Assembly (NCBI RefSeq): GCF_041381155.1
Contig: NC_091142.1
Location: 37,559,604 to 37,623,603 of the forward strand
From: Argopecten irradians
Taxonomy: Eukaryota > Mollusca > Bivalvia > Pectinida > Pectinidae
Length of the DNA: 64,000 nucleotides
Direction of reading: 5' to 3'
Positions within the stretch are counted from its first letter, which is position 1. Each line of letters begins with the position of its first letter. The notes beneath the pieces were generated by a model that was not told where the DNA came from, searched no databases, and saw only the letters and a program-made list of their open reading frames with translations. The translations under genes were made by a program, and so were the position numbers. This document shows, piece after piece, positions 11,975 to 23,200 of the stretch.

Positions 11975-14233
11975 CCTGTACAACAAAGATGTCATTTCTA
12001 CAACAGTATTAGGTGTTTCTGTATAACAAACATGTCATTTCTACAACAGTATTAGGTGTTCCTGTACAACAAAGATGTCATTTCTACAACAGTTTTAGGT
12101 GTTTCTGTACAACAAAGATGTCATTTCTACAACAGTAGTAGGTGTTCCTGTATAACACAGATGTCATTTCTACAACAGCAGTAAGTGTTCCTGTACAACA
12201 AAGATGTCATTTATACAACAGTTGTAGGGGTCGTATACAACAAACATGTCATTTCTACAACAGTAGTAGGTTTTCTGTACAACAAAGATGTCAATTCTAC
12301 AACAGTAGTAGGTGTTCCTGTACAACAAAGATGTCATTTCTACAACAGAATTAGGTGTTTCTGTACAACAAATATGTCATTTCTACAACAGCAGTAGGTG
12401 TTCCTGTACAACAAAGATGTCATTTATACAACAGTTGTAGGGGTCGTATACAACAAACATGTCATTTCCATAACAGTAGTAGGTTTTCTGTACAACAAAG
12501 ATGTCATTTCTACAACAGCAGTAGGTGTTCATGTACAACAAACATGTCAATTCTATAACAGTAGTAGGTGTTCATGTACAACAAAGATGTCAATTCTACA
12601 ACAGTAGTAGGTGTTCCTGTACAACAGAGATGTCATTTCTACAACAGCAGTAAGTGTTCCTGTACAACAAAGATGTCATTTATACAACAGTTGTAGGGGT
12701 AGTATACAACAAACATGTCATTTCTACAACAGTAGTAGGTTTTCTGTACAACAAAGATGTCAATTCTACAACAGTAGTAGGTGTTCCTGTACAACAGAGA
12801 TGTCATTTCTACAACAGCAGTAGGTGTTCCTGTACAACAAAGATGTCATTTATACAACAGTTGTATGGGTAGTATACAACAAACTTGTCATTTCTATAAC
12901 AGTAGTAGGTGTTTCTATACAACAAAGATGTCAATTCTACAACAGTAGTTGGTGTTTCTGTACAACAAAGATGTCATTTCTACAACAGTAGTAGGTGTTC
13001 CTGTACAACAAAGATGTCATTTCTACAACAGTAGTAGGTGTTTCTATACAACAAAGATGTCATTTCTACAACAGTAGTAGGTGTTTCTATACAACAAAGA
13101 TGTCAATTCTACAACAGCAGTAGGTGTTCCTGTACAACAAAGATGTCATTTCTACAAGAGTAGTAGGTGTTTCTGTACAACAAAGATGTCATTTCTATAA
13201 CAGAAGTAGGTGTTCCTGTACAACAAAGATGTCATTTCTACAACAGTATTAGGTGTTTCTGTACAACAAAGATGTCAATTCTACAACAGTAGTAGGTGTT
13301 CCTGTACAACAAAGATGTCATTTATACAACAGTTGTAGGGGTCGTATACAACAAAGATGTCATTTCTACAACAGTAGTAGGTGTTCCTGTACAACAAAGA
13401 TGTCATTTCTACATCAGTAGTAGGTTTTCTGTACAACAAAGATGTCATTTCTACAACGGGAGTAGGTGTTCCTGTACAACAAAGATGTCATTTCTACAAC
13501 AGTAGTAGGTGTTTCTGTACAACAAAGATGTCATTTCTACAACAGTAGTAGGTGTTTCTGTACAACAAAGATGTCATTTCTACAACAGTAGTAGGTGTTT
13601 CTGTACAACAAAGATGTCATTTCTACAACAGTAGTAGGTTTTCTGTACAACAAAGATGTCATTTCTACAACGGGAGTAGGTGTTCCTGTGCAACAAAGAT
13701 GTCATTTCTACAACAGTAGTAGGTGTTTCTGTACAACAAAGATTTCAATTCTACAACAGTAGTAGGTTTTCTGTACAACAAAGATGTCATTTCTACAACG
13801 GGAGTAGGTGTTCCTGTACAACAAAAATGTCATTTCTACAACAGTAGTAGGTGTTCCTCTACAACAAAGATGTCATTTCTACAACAGCAGTAGGCGTTCC
13901 TGTACAACAAAGATGTCATTTCTACAACAGTAGTAGGTGTTTCTGTACAACAAAGGTATCATTTCTACAACAGCAGTAGGCGTTCCTGTACAACAAAGAT
14001 GTCATTTCTACAACATTAGTATGTGTTTCTGTACAACAAAGATGTCATTTCTACAACATTAGTATGTGTTTCTGTACAACAAAGATGTCATTTCTACAAC
14101 ATTAGTATGTGTTTCTGTACAACAAAGATGTCTTTTCTACAACAAAAGTAAATGATCGTGTAGAAAATGGACGTAATTTCTACAGCTGAAGAAGTATGAA
14201 TTTATGTATCAAAAGGATGTCATTTCAGAAGTA
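11975..14233. repeat. 43-bp minisatellite, fourth and longest block
   Basis: About 50 copies. A higher-order pattern is visible: a variant unit with GTTGTAGGGGTCGTATACAAC recurs near 12225, 12433, 12690 and 13334, and a 42-bp variant (GTAGGTTTTCTG) recurs with it, so larger multi-unit blocks were duplicated. The last copies (14080-14233) decay into unique sequence. Confidence 0.9.
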
Positions 14234-14347
14234 TAGGTTTCTGAATCAAAAGCTTATTCACCCGTCTGCAGAGATTTTCTTTGAAGATTAGGAGAGAGTA
14301 ATGCCCAACTTCAAAGCCATGCAGTGTGTAGTAAAGGACCAATCTAC

Positions 14348-15998
14348 CTGCTAATCTGTAGTCGTACATAGTCTTCATTTTGCTGGGGCGGTGTAGGGGT
14401 GGATTTCTGTAAAAAGAAACATAATCTTTATAAAACAAATGTTTGCATATTGATTTAACAACGACATTAATTATATCTCAATAAAAACAAGTGTATGGAT
14501 ATCTGTAAAAAGAAGAAAAGTATTGATTTATAAGAACTAAAGTAGAAAATCATATTATTATTACAATTGTGATTTTATTTTTGTACGTAAAGGATATTGT
14601 TTTTGTAAGACAAAATAAAACGTTTATAACTAACAAATACACATAATTATACTCTTTTGGAACAAAAGTTAAAAACCTTAAATAAATTTAAGCATGCAAT
14701 TCTAATTAGTTACAAAATGGTAGAAACACGATGTGTTATTTGTCAGTTTCCCTCACTTTGTGTATTGGCTATTTCGGATGAATTTCATGCGCAACAACAA
14801 CATCTGATGTTAAACTGGCACCGCCATATGATCTTTTGCAGTTCCTTGTTCATCGGCCGACGAAACGTTATTTTCCAATGTGATAAACATTGTCGGTATA
14901 GACTCCAAACTGTGGAATAAACTGGTATCTACGGTATTATTGTGAACAGGAAACTCACGTTATAGTTAAATTCTTTGATAATCAGAAGGTTAGGTCTCAA
15001 TTTGGCTTTTTGTTTGAACGTTAGAATACAGCAACAACGCGACTGAAATTCCAACACCAGTCAAGGCTTGTTTTGCACTAGACGGCGACGGAGGATAATC
15101 ATCACATTATTAATGTTAAGACCCGCTCGCGCATTTCCGGTTTTTGGATATCTTATAAATATGTCACCACGAATAATCCACGAATAATAATCAATTGTGT
15201 TTGAAATAGGTGCACAGTTTTAATACATCGTCATTATTTGGTTTCTTTATCAAATTAAAAATAGCACAGAGTTATAAGTCTCAGATTTAGGAACGTAATA
15301 GCCACTTGACTTTGTCAGTCACAACTACACTGCTCCGGTCCATGAAGATCACTGTACGTTGCACATCTGGAAAAATATACCAAAATGATGGTCAAACATA
15401 GAGTGCAAGACGAGGAAAAAAAGGGAGGCATAGCATGGTAAGCATAACTAATGGATATTGATTTTTATACAACAAATTTATATTTTCAGAAGGCCATTAA
15501 CATCAATTATACCGTTTAACACGTATTATTTTCTACAGTAACTAAAACAGATTGAAGAGGTTCTATAAAAAACTTAAAAAAAAGCATAGCTTCAGGGAAA
15601 TCAGGAAGGTACAGTAAGGTGAACGTCAGAGGATTAAGAATTTTGTTTGCAAACTGTGTGATTCCTCGCAGCGAATTCTCACAAAAGTTCACATAGAAAT
15701 TTTGTTTACAAATGGTGTGAATCCGCGCAACGGATTCTCACAAAAGTTTGCAAACAAAATTTATTTCATTACTCGATGAAGTTTAAAAAATAGCAACATC
15801 AATGCTTATAATTAATTTTTAGTTTAGTTTAGATTAGTTTTTCCAAATCAATTCGCAACGTCGATGTCTCTAGTGTGACGTCACCATAACGTCATGTTTT
15901 CGCGCCATTCTCGGATTTTGTTTTCATAGAGGTATGAAGGAAAACAACCGGCTCAAAAATCTTACCTGAGTAGAGCCAAATTCTTGCATACATACAAT
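14348..15998 (-). CDS. Partial unrecognised gene, four candidate exons
   Basis: Exons in order of transcription: 15966-15998, 15306-15366, 14822-14909, 14348-14406. Each has an AG acceptor and GT donor and the phases agree across all three introns (599, 396 and 415 nt). The encoded pieces look protein-like: MYARIWLYS at the start (in-frame ATGs in the first exon), then VQRTVIFMDRSSVVVTDKV, then PTMFITLENNVSSADEQGT, then KSTPTPPQQNEDYVRLQIS. The donors after the second and third exons (GTGGCT, GTGCCA) are weak. Without splicing, the second exon would run to a stop at 15287. The gene would continue leftwards through or beyond the minisatellite, where I cannot trace it. I do not recognise the family. 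Confidence 0.4.
15639..15761. repeat. Small dimeric repeat with inverted ends
   Basis: Two copies of a unit of about 60 bp (core GAATTCTCACAAAAGTT / GGATTCTCACAAAAGTT). The outer ends ATTTTGTTTGCAAAC and GTTTGCAAACAAAAT are inverted copies. It lies in the first intron of the candidate minus-strand gene. Confidence 0.55.
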
Positions 15999-16133
15999 CT
16001 TAACAGCATAAACGGTAATTGGTAGGTGTTACTCTCAAACTGATTTGGTCTATGTCTCCTTTATGACAGGATGTCTGTGCTTCTACGCTGTTTATGGCCC
16101 TACCTCAGATACATCGAAGGTTATCAGATGATA

Positions 16134-16209
16134 TTGATCCACAAATACATGTAGTACTAGATACACAAATGTTGATCCACAAATACATGTAGTACTAGAT
16201 ACACAAATG
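16134..16209. repeat. Perfect tandem duplication, 38-bp unit
   Basis: Two identical copies beginning TTGATCCACAAATACATG. No coding meaning is seen. Confidence 0.85.
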
Positions 16210-17203
16210 TTTTGGATTAGTAATCTTCCCAGAGTAGTTGGTTCTGTATAACGTTTTTTCTGAAGTTAACAAAACATGTATTGTGTTAAGGTTCGTTCCT
16301 CTAAAATGTTTTTCTTTTGGGATAAAATAAGGCTCCAATGCTTATATTCATTTTTTTTCTGAAGTTCCTACCCATTTTTCCATTTCCTGAAAATATTTTT
16401 TCCTCAAATTTCTTTAACTTTACCTAAAATTACATTAAATATTCATTTGATAATTTTGATCATGCTTAGAAATTGAAATCTAGGGATTAAAACTGTTTTA
16501 TCTTGTTCGCTTTTGGTCTGGTGTATGTGCCGTTTACAGTTTAATGAACTGACTTTACAATTTAATTTCAATGTGCAACCTTTTGAGATATGTGAAAACA
16601 ATTTCATTGACATGATTACGGCTATTTCATGATCAGTTGACGTTACCAAGCTTCAGGAGGATATGTTTCAGATGAAGTCATCTCCCTTGGCACTGGAAAC
16701 CTCGGCCTGATTATTATCATTTTATCTTTTTTGTTAATTTTATTCATTAACCCACGGGTATCAACTGTTCTTTTTTTACTGATATTTGATTGTAACGTTC
16801 TCCATGTTACACAATGTTCTGGAGTATATTTCAACAAAGACCAAAAGATCCTTGATTTCCTATCGGATCGAATACATGGACTAGTATTCCTTCGGCATCG
16901 TGGAAGTTACATTTACTACATTTTTTCGCAGTGAAATTTAAGGTTTTATGGTGAAAATATAAGCGACTTATAAGTGGCTTTTGACCAATCGGAATGCAGC
17001 ATTGACAGTGAAAATATCATTTTGATTGTTACGTCATTAGCTTGTGCACACAAATGGCGTCATATTTATGTGAAGAAATATGACGTTATGCTTACGTAAT
17101 AATCGCAAGGGCAAATAATTCTGTAATTCTGTGTTCTTTTTGCGGAACTAGTAGTGTTTATCTTCTGTAAATAAAAGCTTGAAAACAAATGTAATAAAAA
17201 GAA
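16210..17203. other. No supported gene
   Basis: AT-rich sequence. ORFs on both strands near 16443-16934 lack domains and splice support. Part of 16940-17200 resembles dispersed repeat sequence. Confidence 0.4.
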
Positions 17204-17360
17204 TATTCCGTGTTTCTTGATGAATACATGAAACAGTTATGTTATCTCGTGAAGTGAAAACTTTGATATTTTCACTCGTGCTTTGCACTCTTGAAAAATA
17301 TCAAAGTTTCCACCCCACTCGATGAGATATAACTGGTATTCATCAAGAAACAAGGAATAC
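17204..17360. repeat. Foldback (palindromic) repeat
   Basis: The arms pair GTGTTTCTTGATGAATAC with GTATTCATCAAGAAACA, and further in ACTTTGATATTTTCAC with a near-complement. The spacer holds CGTGCTTTGCACTC. It is probably a MITE-type dispersed element. Confidence 0.65.
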
Positions 17361-17878
17361 CCTCTATGTACCACAAAATTTTGCCAATGTAAGCTGTGTA
17401 ACTTTTATCTATTGAGCGTACCCATGTAATCTTTTTGAATAGCTCACTTGACCTACACGTATGGCGTTTTCAAAAGTTATGCATTTACACAGTCAATGAC
17501 GTGACATCAAACACAATAGACTGATTTGTTAGACTTTCTAATGTCTGCGAATTTATTGATTTTACACTTGAAAATAAATTAGAATATCAAGACCATAGTC
17601 AAAAGATAATTCTTTATTAAGTTCATGTAATAATATTTGGTAAAAACAGCAAATCCAAGTAAGACATAAGTGTCTATTCAACAAAATAGCAAAAAATTAT
17701 ATTTAACGTATATCTAAAGGCCCACTACATTTCAGAAAAAAATAAAAGTTGCTTAAAATAACAATCACATAAGAAAATTGATATCGATGGCCTAAGATGA
17801 GGTTCCAAACAAATAAGAAAGCAAGATTTCCTGCGTCATCTACATTTTATGTTTTGCCGTCTGGCACAGTGATTTAAC

Positions 17879-18036
17879 AATTAAAGGATTGTTAGATTGC
17901 ATTTATTGGAGATATAAATGCAATCTGGGTGGCAGATAAATAGAATAGCGCCCGCTAGGTAGGGCGATATGAATTTTTATCTGTTCCCAGATTGCATTTA
18001 TATCTCCAATAAATGCTATCTAACAATCCTTTAATT
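17879..18036. mobile_element. 158-bp foldback MITE
   Basis: The arms are about 50-60 bp each, starting AATTAAAGGATTGTTAGAT and ending with the near-perfect inverse. The loop contains a smaller GC-rich hairpin (CGCCCGCTAGGTAGGGCG). No coding capacity. Confidence 0.75.
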
Positions 18037-18190
18037 TTATATTTACATTTGATTTTCTAGTTCAAAGTAAATCATAATTTAAATGCAAGTGAAATTTGAA
18101 TTTCCCGCTTCAGCCATTTAACCTCAACAGCCAAGTTCGACGTGATAAAAAATAGTCCCTATAAAAAATTGAAAAGATAACAAAATTTCA

Positions 18191-18424
18191 ATGTTTTTAA
18201 TAGCTATTCCGTATTTTAAAGATTTTTTTCATAACCAAACTGGTTCATTCAACTACAATGTCAATTTTCCTGCGCCGACTAACATGGTATATGTAGATAT
18301 TATTACACCAAGTTTAGGCTGCATTTATTGGCTCATAATGCAGATCACGATTATCATTACAGTAATGGGAGTCGCTGTGGCAAAATGTAAATATAGACAA
18401 ATAACGGGACAGCGGAAAACATAA
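18191..18424 (+). CDS. Possible terminal exon with a membrane segment
   Basis: A 77-codon ORF on the plus strand. An NQT glycosylation sequon comes before a hydrophobic run (IYWLIMQITIIITVMGVAVA), which is followed by a basic tail (KCKYRQ), the usual layout of a single-pass membrane protein end. An acceptor-like TTTTTAATAG lies at its start. No upstream exon was found, and AT-rich DNA gives hydrophobic ORFs by chance, so this is weak. Confidence 0.25.
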   Translation: MFLIAIPYFKDFFHNQTGSFNYNVNFPAPTNMVYVDIITPSLGCIYWLIMQITIIITVMGVAVAKCKYRQITGQRKT

Positions 18425-18960
18425 GATGGCCAATGGTAGAAAAAGAAACTATTTCAATGATTTTAATTAAATAGTTCAGAATGTGCTAATAAGATTAGTT
18501 TTAACATTAAGCTAATAATATTTGCAACTCTATATAATCATCAACATTGTTTTACATTTTGAATGTACTCTCGTGGTTTATTTAGATACACCCACATTTT
18601 TTGTTTTATCTCCAAAATAAAAATAACCTATTCAAGTTCATCTTTCATGACAAAGTCGTGCGACATACATGAATGATTATGTGATAAATCTTATTGAACA
18701 TAAAATACCAAAATAAATTAAAATCAGTCTTTATACTTTTCAAAAGATTTCAAACGAAAAATAACACAAACATAATTCTTTATGAATTAATGTCAAAACA
18801 CATTTGCATACATTAAAAATACAAACAATCAGGATTAAAACATATATGTATACCAGTATATGGTTTAATATGTTAAAACATTGTGCATCTGTTAAATATC
18901 TAAACGTAAAAAGATAAACAGTGCAAAAAAGTTACTTCGCAAAAAGGGACACCGCCTGAA
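18425..18960. other. No supported gene
   Basis: AT-rich intergenic sequence; nothing recognised. Confidence 0.4.
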
Positions 18961-18971
18961 ACCCTGAAAGA

Positions 18972-19080
18972 TTGGGCAACACTGAAAGCGCTGTTGATAA
19001 CATCGCTCGAAGATGGGGCAACGCTGAAAGCGCTGTCGATAAAATCGCGTGAAGACGGGGCAACGCTGAAAGCGCTTGCG
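18972..19080. repeat. 42-bp tandem repeat, about 2.5 copies
   Basis: The unit begins GGGCAACGCTGAAAGCGCTG and is 42 bp (14 codons) long. It is GC-richer than its surroundings. On the minus strand it keeps an open frame with the repeated peptide SAFSVAPSS. It lies about 0.8 kb past the stop codon of the death-domain gene, in its possible 3' flank. Confidence 0.7.
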
Positions 19081-19893
19081 AAAGAAAAGTGACTATTTTG
19101 CATTGTTGATCTTTCATTGTCCTCTATATATAACAGAACACAAACATGACATGGCAAAAATATACAAAACTTATTGTTGATTCATACTCAGGAACGACCT
19201 GTGCAACTGTTTTGTTCATTTGGCTATTTCAATGAACATTCAGTCATAATATTGAATTAAATTTTCTTACTTTCAAGCTAATACAGCTGTTTGTACCTCG
19301 TGGCTCGTGATAAGGTGTTTGGTGTTAATTTTTGGAGAGGTGGCCAATCAACATGAACAGTATGTATAGACAAATTACATTTATTATAATACAAATGTAT
19401 ATTAGTATATCAATGTAATCACTATCGCTTGTAGCTTCGAAAAGGATAATTTATGTATTCTATGACATTGGGAATAGATTTTACGTATCACAATAATTTC
19501 AAATAGAATAAATATTAGACTGTTAGCTTGACTTGGTACGAACGCTTGCGAGTGGTGGCTGGGGTCAGAAGTTTGAATTTTTAGTTTTAGGATTGAATCT
19601 TTAAAAGTTTACTTCAGCCGTTCCCGATGTTAATAGTTTGAATTTTCGACCAAAATTTTGCCGTGACTTAGCTATAATTTCTTTGTTATTTTATCAAGAT
19701 ATTCCACGGCTTTTATCTAAAGAATTTCTTATTTTATCGGACAATTAATGTTTTCAAAGAAATGCCACAACACAAGCACTGTACATGCTGCTATGATAAT
19801 ATTGCTTAAACCAAAGTGTCATTGGTATATAAACTATTACTACACTATAGGATTGATTAATAAAGGTACATGTATTCACGTTAATGGCACTTC
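19081..19893 (-). other. 3' flank or UTR of the death-domain gene
   Basis: AT-rich sequence downstream of the minus-strand stop. A minus-strand AATAAA (TTTATT on the plus strand) near 19379 could be its polyadenylation signal. Confidence 0.35.
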
Positions 19894-20207
19894 TCAGTTT
19901 TGAAAGTCTTTCTTTTCTAAAGGTCGGTTCTTATTAAACACTTGTTGAACGGTATCAGCTGTTAGCGTTAGTTCAGCTTCTTCTAACGCACTACAAAGCA
20001 GTGATACTTTCTCCCTGTCAGGACATGACTGATTCTCGTGCCAATACATGAGAAGGTTTGTTTTCAGTTTGTTGGGACTATCTTTATAGACCTGTTCAAA
20101 ATCCTTATACTTGGTATCAGGTATTTCTAGGTTGACGGCCACTTCCCACATCTTATTAAGGTCAATCTGTTTAGCAAGACAAAGCATGCTTTTGTCGCCG
20201 AAAAAAT
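19894..20207 (-). CDS. Exon 32: death domain and stop
   Basis: The terminal exon. The acceptor CATTTTTTCAG precedes it, and its first two bases complete the codon left by exon 31. It reads 103 residues to the stop. The segment LNKMWEVAVNLEIP, a lysine/tyrosine-rich middle and the LLMYWHE and VSLLCSALEEAEL segments match the six-helix death fold: hydrophobic spacing, a Trp in the fifth-helix region, and a final L-x2-AL helix. The frame stays open upstream to 20400, but that part matches a decayed copy at 22855-23050 and is better read as intron. Confidence 0.7.
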
Positions 20208-23200
20208 CTGAAAAAATGATTATATAATTTATTAACAATAGGAGGGCATCACTTTGGGCCATTTTACGGCCACTCAGTGGTAAGCAAAACGTTTTGGAAG
20301 ATACATAAGGGTCAGCTGCATATTGTATCTTTATCAGAATATCCAATTTTTCTGCGCTCATGGTAATTTCAGAGGTCAGAGTCAAAGGGTGAACATTCAC
20401 ATTTTCATTGTCCTAATTAATTAAATATTAGAATAGAGATAACATATATTTTGCAGTTTTTGCATTCAAATATTTGGTTTGGGAAGTTCAGTTCAGAAAA
20501 CTGATGAAAAATTCAAAATGTAGGTCACAGTGACCTAGTTAAGTATTTGTTCTATTTTAACATTAAAAACTTTAATATTTCAAGAAGCAACAGGGATTAA
20601 ACGAAAATCAGTGCCCTATCATGCAAAAAGAATTTAAAAAATAACTGATATTACGTAATCATTTGAATAAAAAACGAAAGACTACAAGAAGAAATAACTG
20701 TTAACTTACTTATATTTGCTGCTTGCTGACTGGTTTCGATTGAGGATAAAGAAGACGATGGGGTAAGGGTAGTCCTGGTTCTGCTTGTAGGCCTGTTAAA
20801 TCCGCCATTGGTGTCAGGTGTGATATTCTGTGCAAATGGGCTTCCTACGTCAGAAACGATTGGCTGTGGCTTACATATACTCATATTTCGTGGGTCAAAA
20901 TGAGCTGTATACAGATAATCGTTGCCTTTAGTATTGCGGATATTTCCCTTAGGTTTAGCCATACTGGTGTTTGAAGTCTTTTTTACTGCTTTGCAGTGGA
21001 TAGTTGCCATGTTGTCTTTGTTTATCCTTCTAACAGGAATGGCGACAAAAATGGAGTGTCCGCCCGGGATAACTTCTATAAAGTAACGCCTTTTCCAACA
21101 CAAGGCTAATGGGCCTTTCTGTCCGAGAGTGACCTCGATTTTTTCAACTTCTTTTATGTTCACATTTGGTGATCTGCTTCGTGACAGCTCTATAAGATTC
21201 ATGCCATTACGTCGTTTTGTGATCGTGTCTTTGATGTCTTTTTCATGTGCTACTTCTACATGGAGCCTCCACGTATCTTCTTGATAACCGGTGCCTATGA
21301 AGATCAGAATATTGTACGGACCGTGTCCGTGAAGTTGTTTTATTTCTTTTGAGAATTTTTCCATGTTCTCTTTCACATTTTTGGAATTCGGTACCTTCTT
21401 TTTTGAATATTTTGCATATGCGCCTTTCCTTAAAAATAAAATCATTCCGAAATAATTATATAAGTGTATAAAATAGCAAAGGAAACCTTAAAATCTACGA
21501 CACACAGAATCGATAAATAAACAAATATAGCTGTATTTAAAGGCAAGAAAAACATAAACAAGAAGGATTCATGCTATGTTGATAGCAAACCATTTTTTAA
21601 ACAAAAGCGATAATGCTTGTAAATTTCCGTTACAGATATTAGATTGATATGTACATGAATACAAAAATGTTGGAAAATATATAGATATTTTCTAGTGTCA
21701 TCTATACTTAAGAATAAACTTGAACATATTATTTATATAATTGAGATATAACTATAAAACGGAGTGTACTCTCATCATAAACCGCATATTCAAATTAATC
21801 CTTATAATTCAATTTACTAAAGATAATCCCCTCAAAATTACAAATAAATTTTGGAACTCTCTTTACTATGAATTCATTTCGCCTTTATCTCAGCCAATCA
21901 GAAGCGACGTTACAAACAATACATATTTTAGCAATATTGAATTATTATAAAACAAGTCAAAATATTTGTGATGGTAGACATATACCAGATTTAACTGGAA
22001 TCATGCATAATAAGCAAAATCTTATTTTCAATGTTATGTTTTTTATTTGGTAATATACTTAATAACATACTTGCTGAAGTCGATCGTTTCAAAGCTGCAC
22101 ACATTATCAGACAAAAGAGTTACATGGACATCCTCGTTGATTGTCATTTCATCGCCAATGGTCACACAGTATAGCTCGCATTCTCTAAAATCATCTTCTT
22201 CCATTGATTTCAAAGGAATTTCTATCCGGACTGGTTTCAGGAACTTTTCCTCATGATGAATGCAGATGGTATCAGAAAAGCCTGCAACTTCGGTTAAGAG
22301 GATGGTATTTTCCTTCACGGGTTCAAACTGTAGAAGTATAATATTAACAAGAAAAGACAGGTATCTAAAAATAATATTTGGATAGACGCTAAAATATATA
22401 TATAAAAAAGCAAATCAAAAGTTATTCGCTTGTTATTTGTTCATTCTGTGGTGCTATGAATTAATTTTTTATTATAAACTTTTATTGTCTGCCTATAAAG
22501 CTTTGATATTAATGTTCACATTAACTTTCTACATACGTATGTAATCACAAGTGATGATACCAATAGGACAACGTAAAGTCAACTATATCGGTAGTTGAAA
22601 TTCACACATACTGTACAAGTACTATATTTTAGCGCTCTATGTGCAAGGCATTTTGCGCTGAAATAAGACGGCGCTAACTATAAATACTGTATAAAGTTAG
22701 TAGAGCAATTATTGCGAATACGTGAATACATCCCTGCGTTAAACAGTTCAAAATCAATTTAGCAAAAAGTGATTGCAAAACAAAAATACAATGTATGCGT
22801 TTTATTTGCAAACTTTTGACAACCTATATTTAAAACGTTATTTCACAAAGAAGGGGCATCACTTAGGGCCGTTTTACGGCCACTTAGGGGCATGCAAACT
22901 ATTTTGTATGAAAGTTCCGTAAGGTCAGCTTCATATTGTATGCTATTCAGAAATTCGGATTTTTTTCCGAGCTCATTATAATGTCAGAGGTCAAAGGATA
23001 AAAATTGATGTTTTCATCATTTAAGTCCATATTATTTAGATTTTATAGTAGACATTATTTTTGTTGCAGTTTTTACCTGCAAATCATAGATTTATGAATT
23101 TCAGTTAAGAAAAAGATGAAAAATTCAAGAAGGTCAACTCTTATTTTACAATGATTTGATAGCTTGACCTGCTTAAGATGATTACATCCTAAGGTCACAT

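Noticed and set aside
7645..14033. Long periodic ORFs with MFLYNKD-type repeats
   Set aside because: They are the 43-bp minisatellite read in successive frames; there is no start context, splice link or conserved frame.
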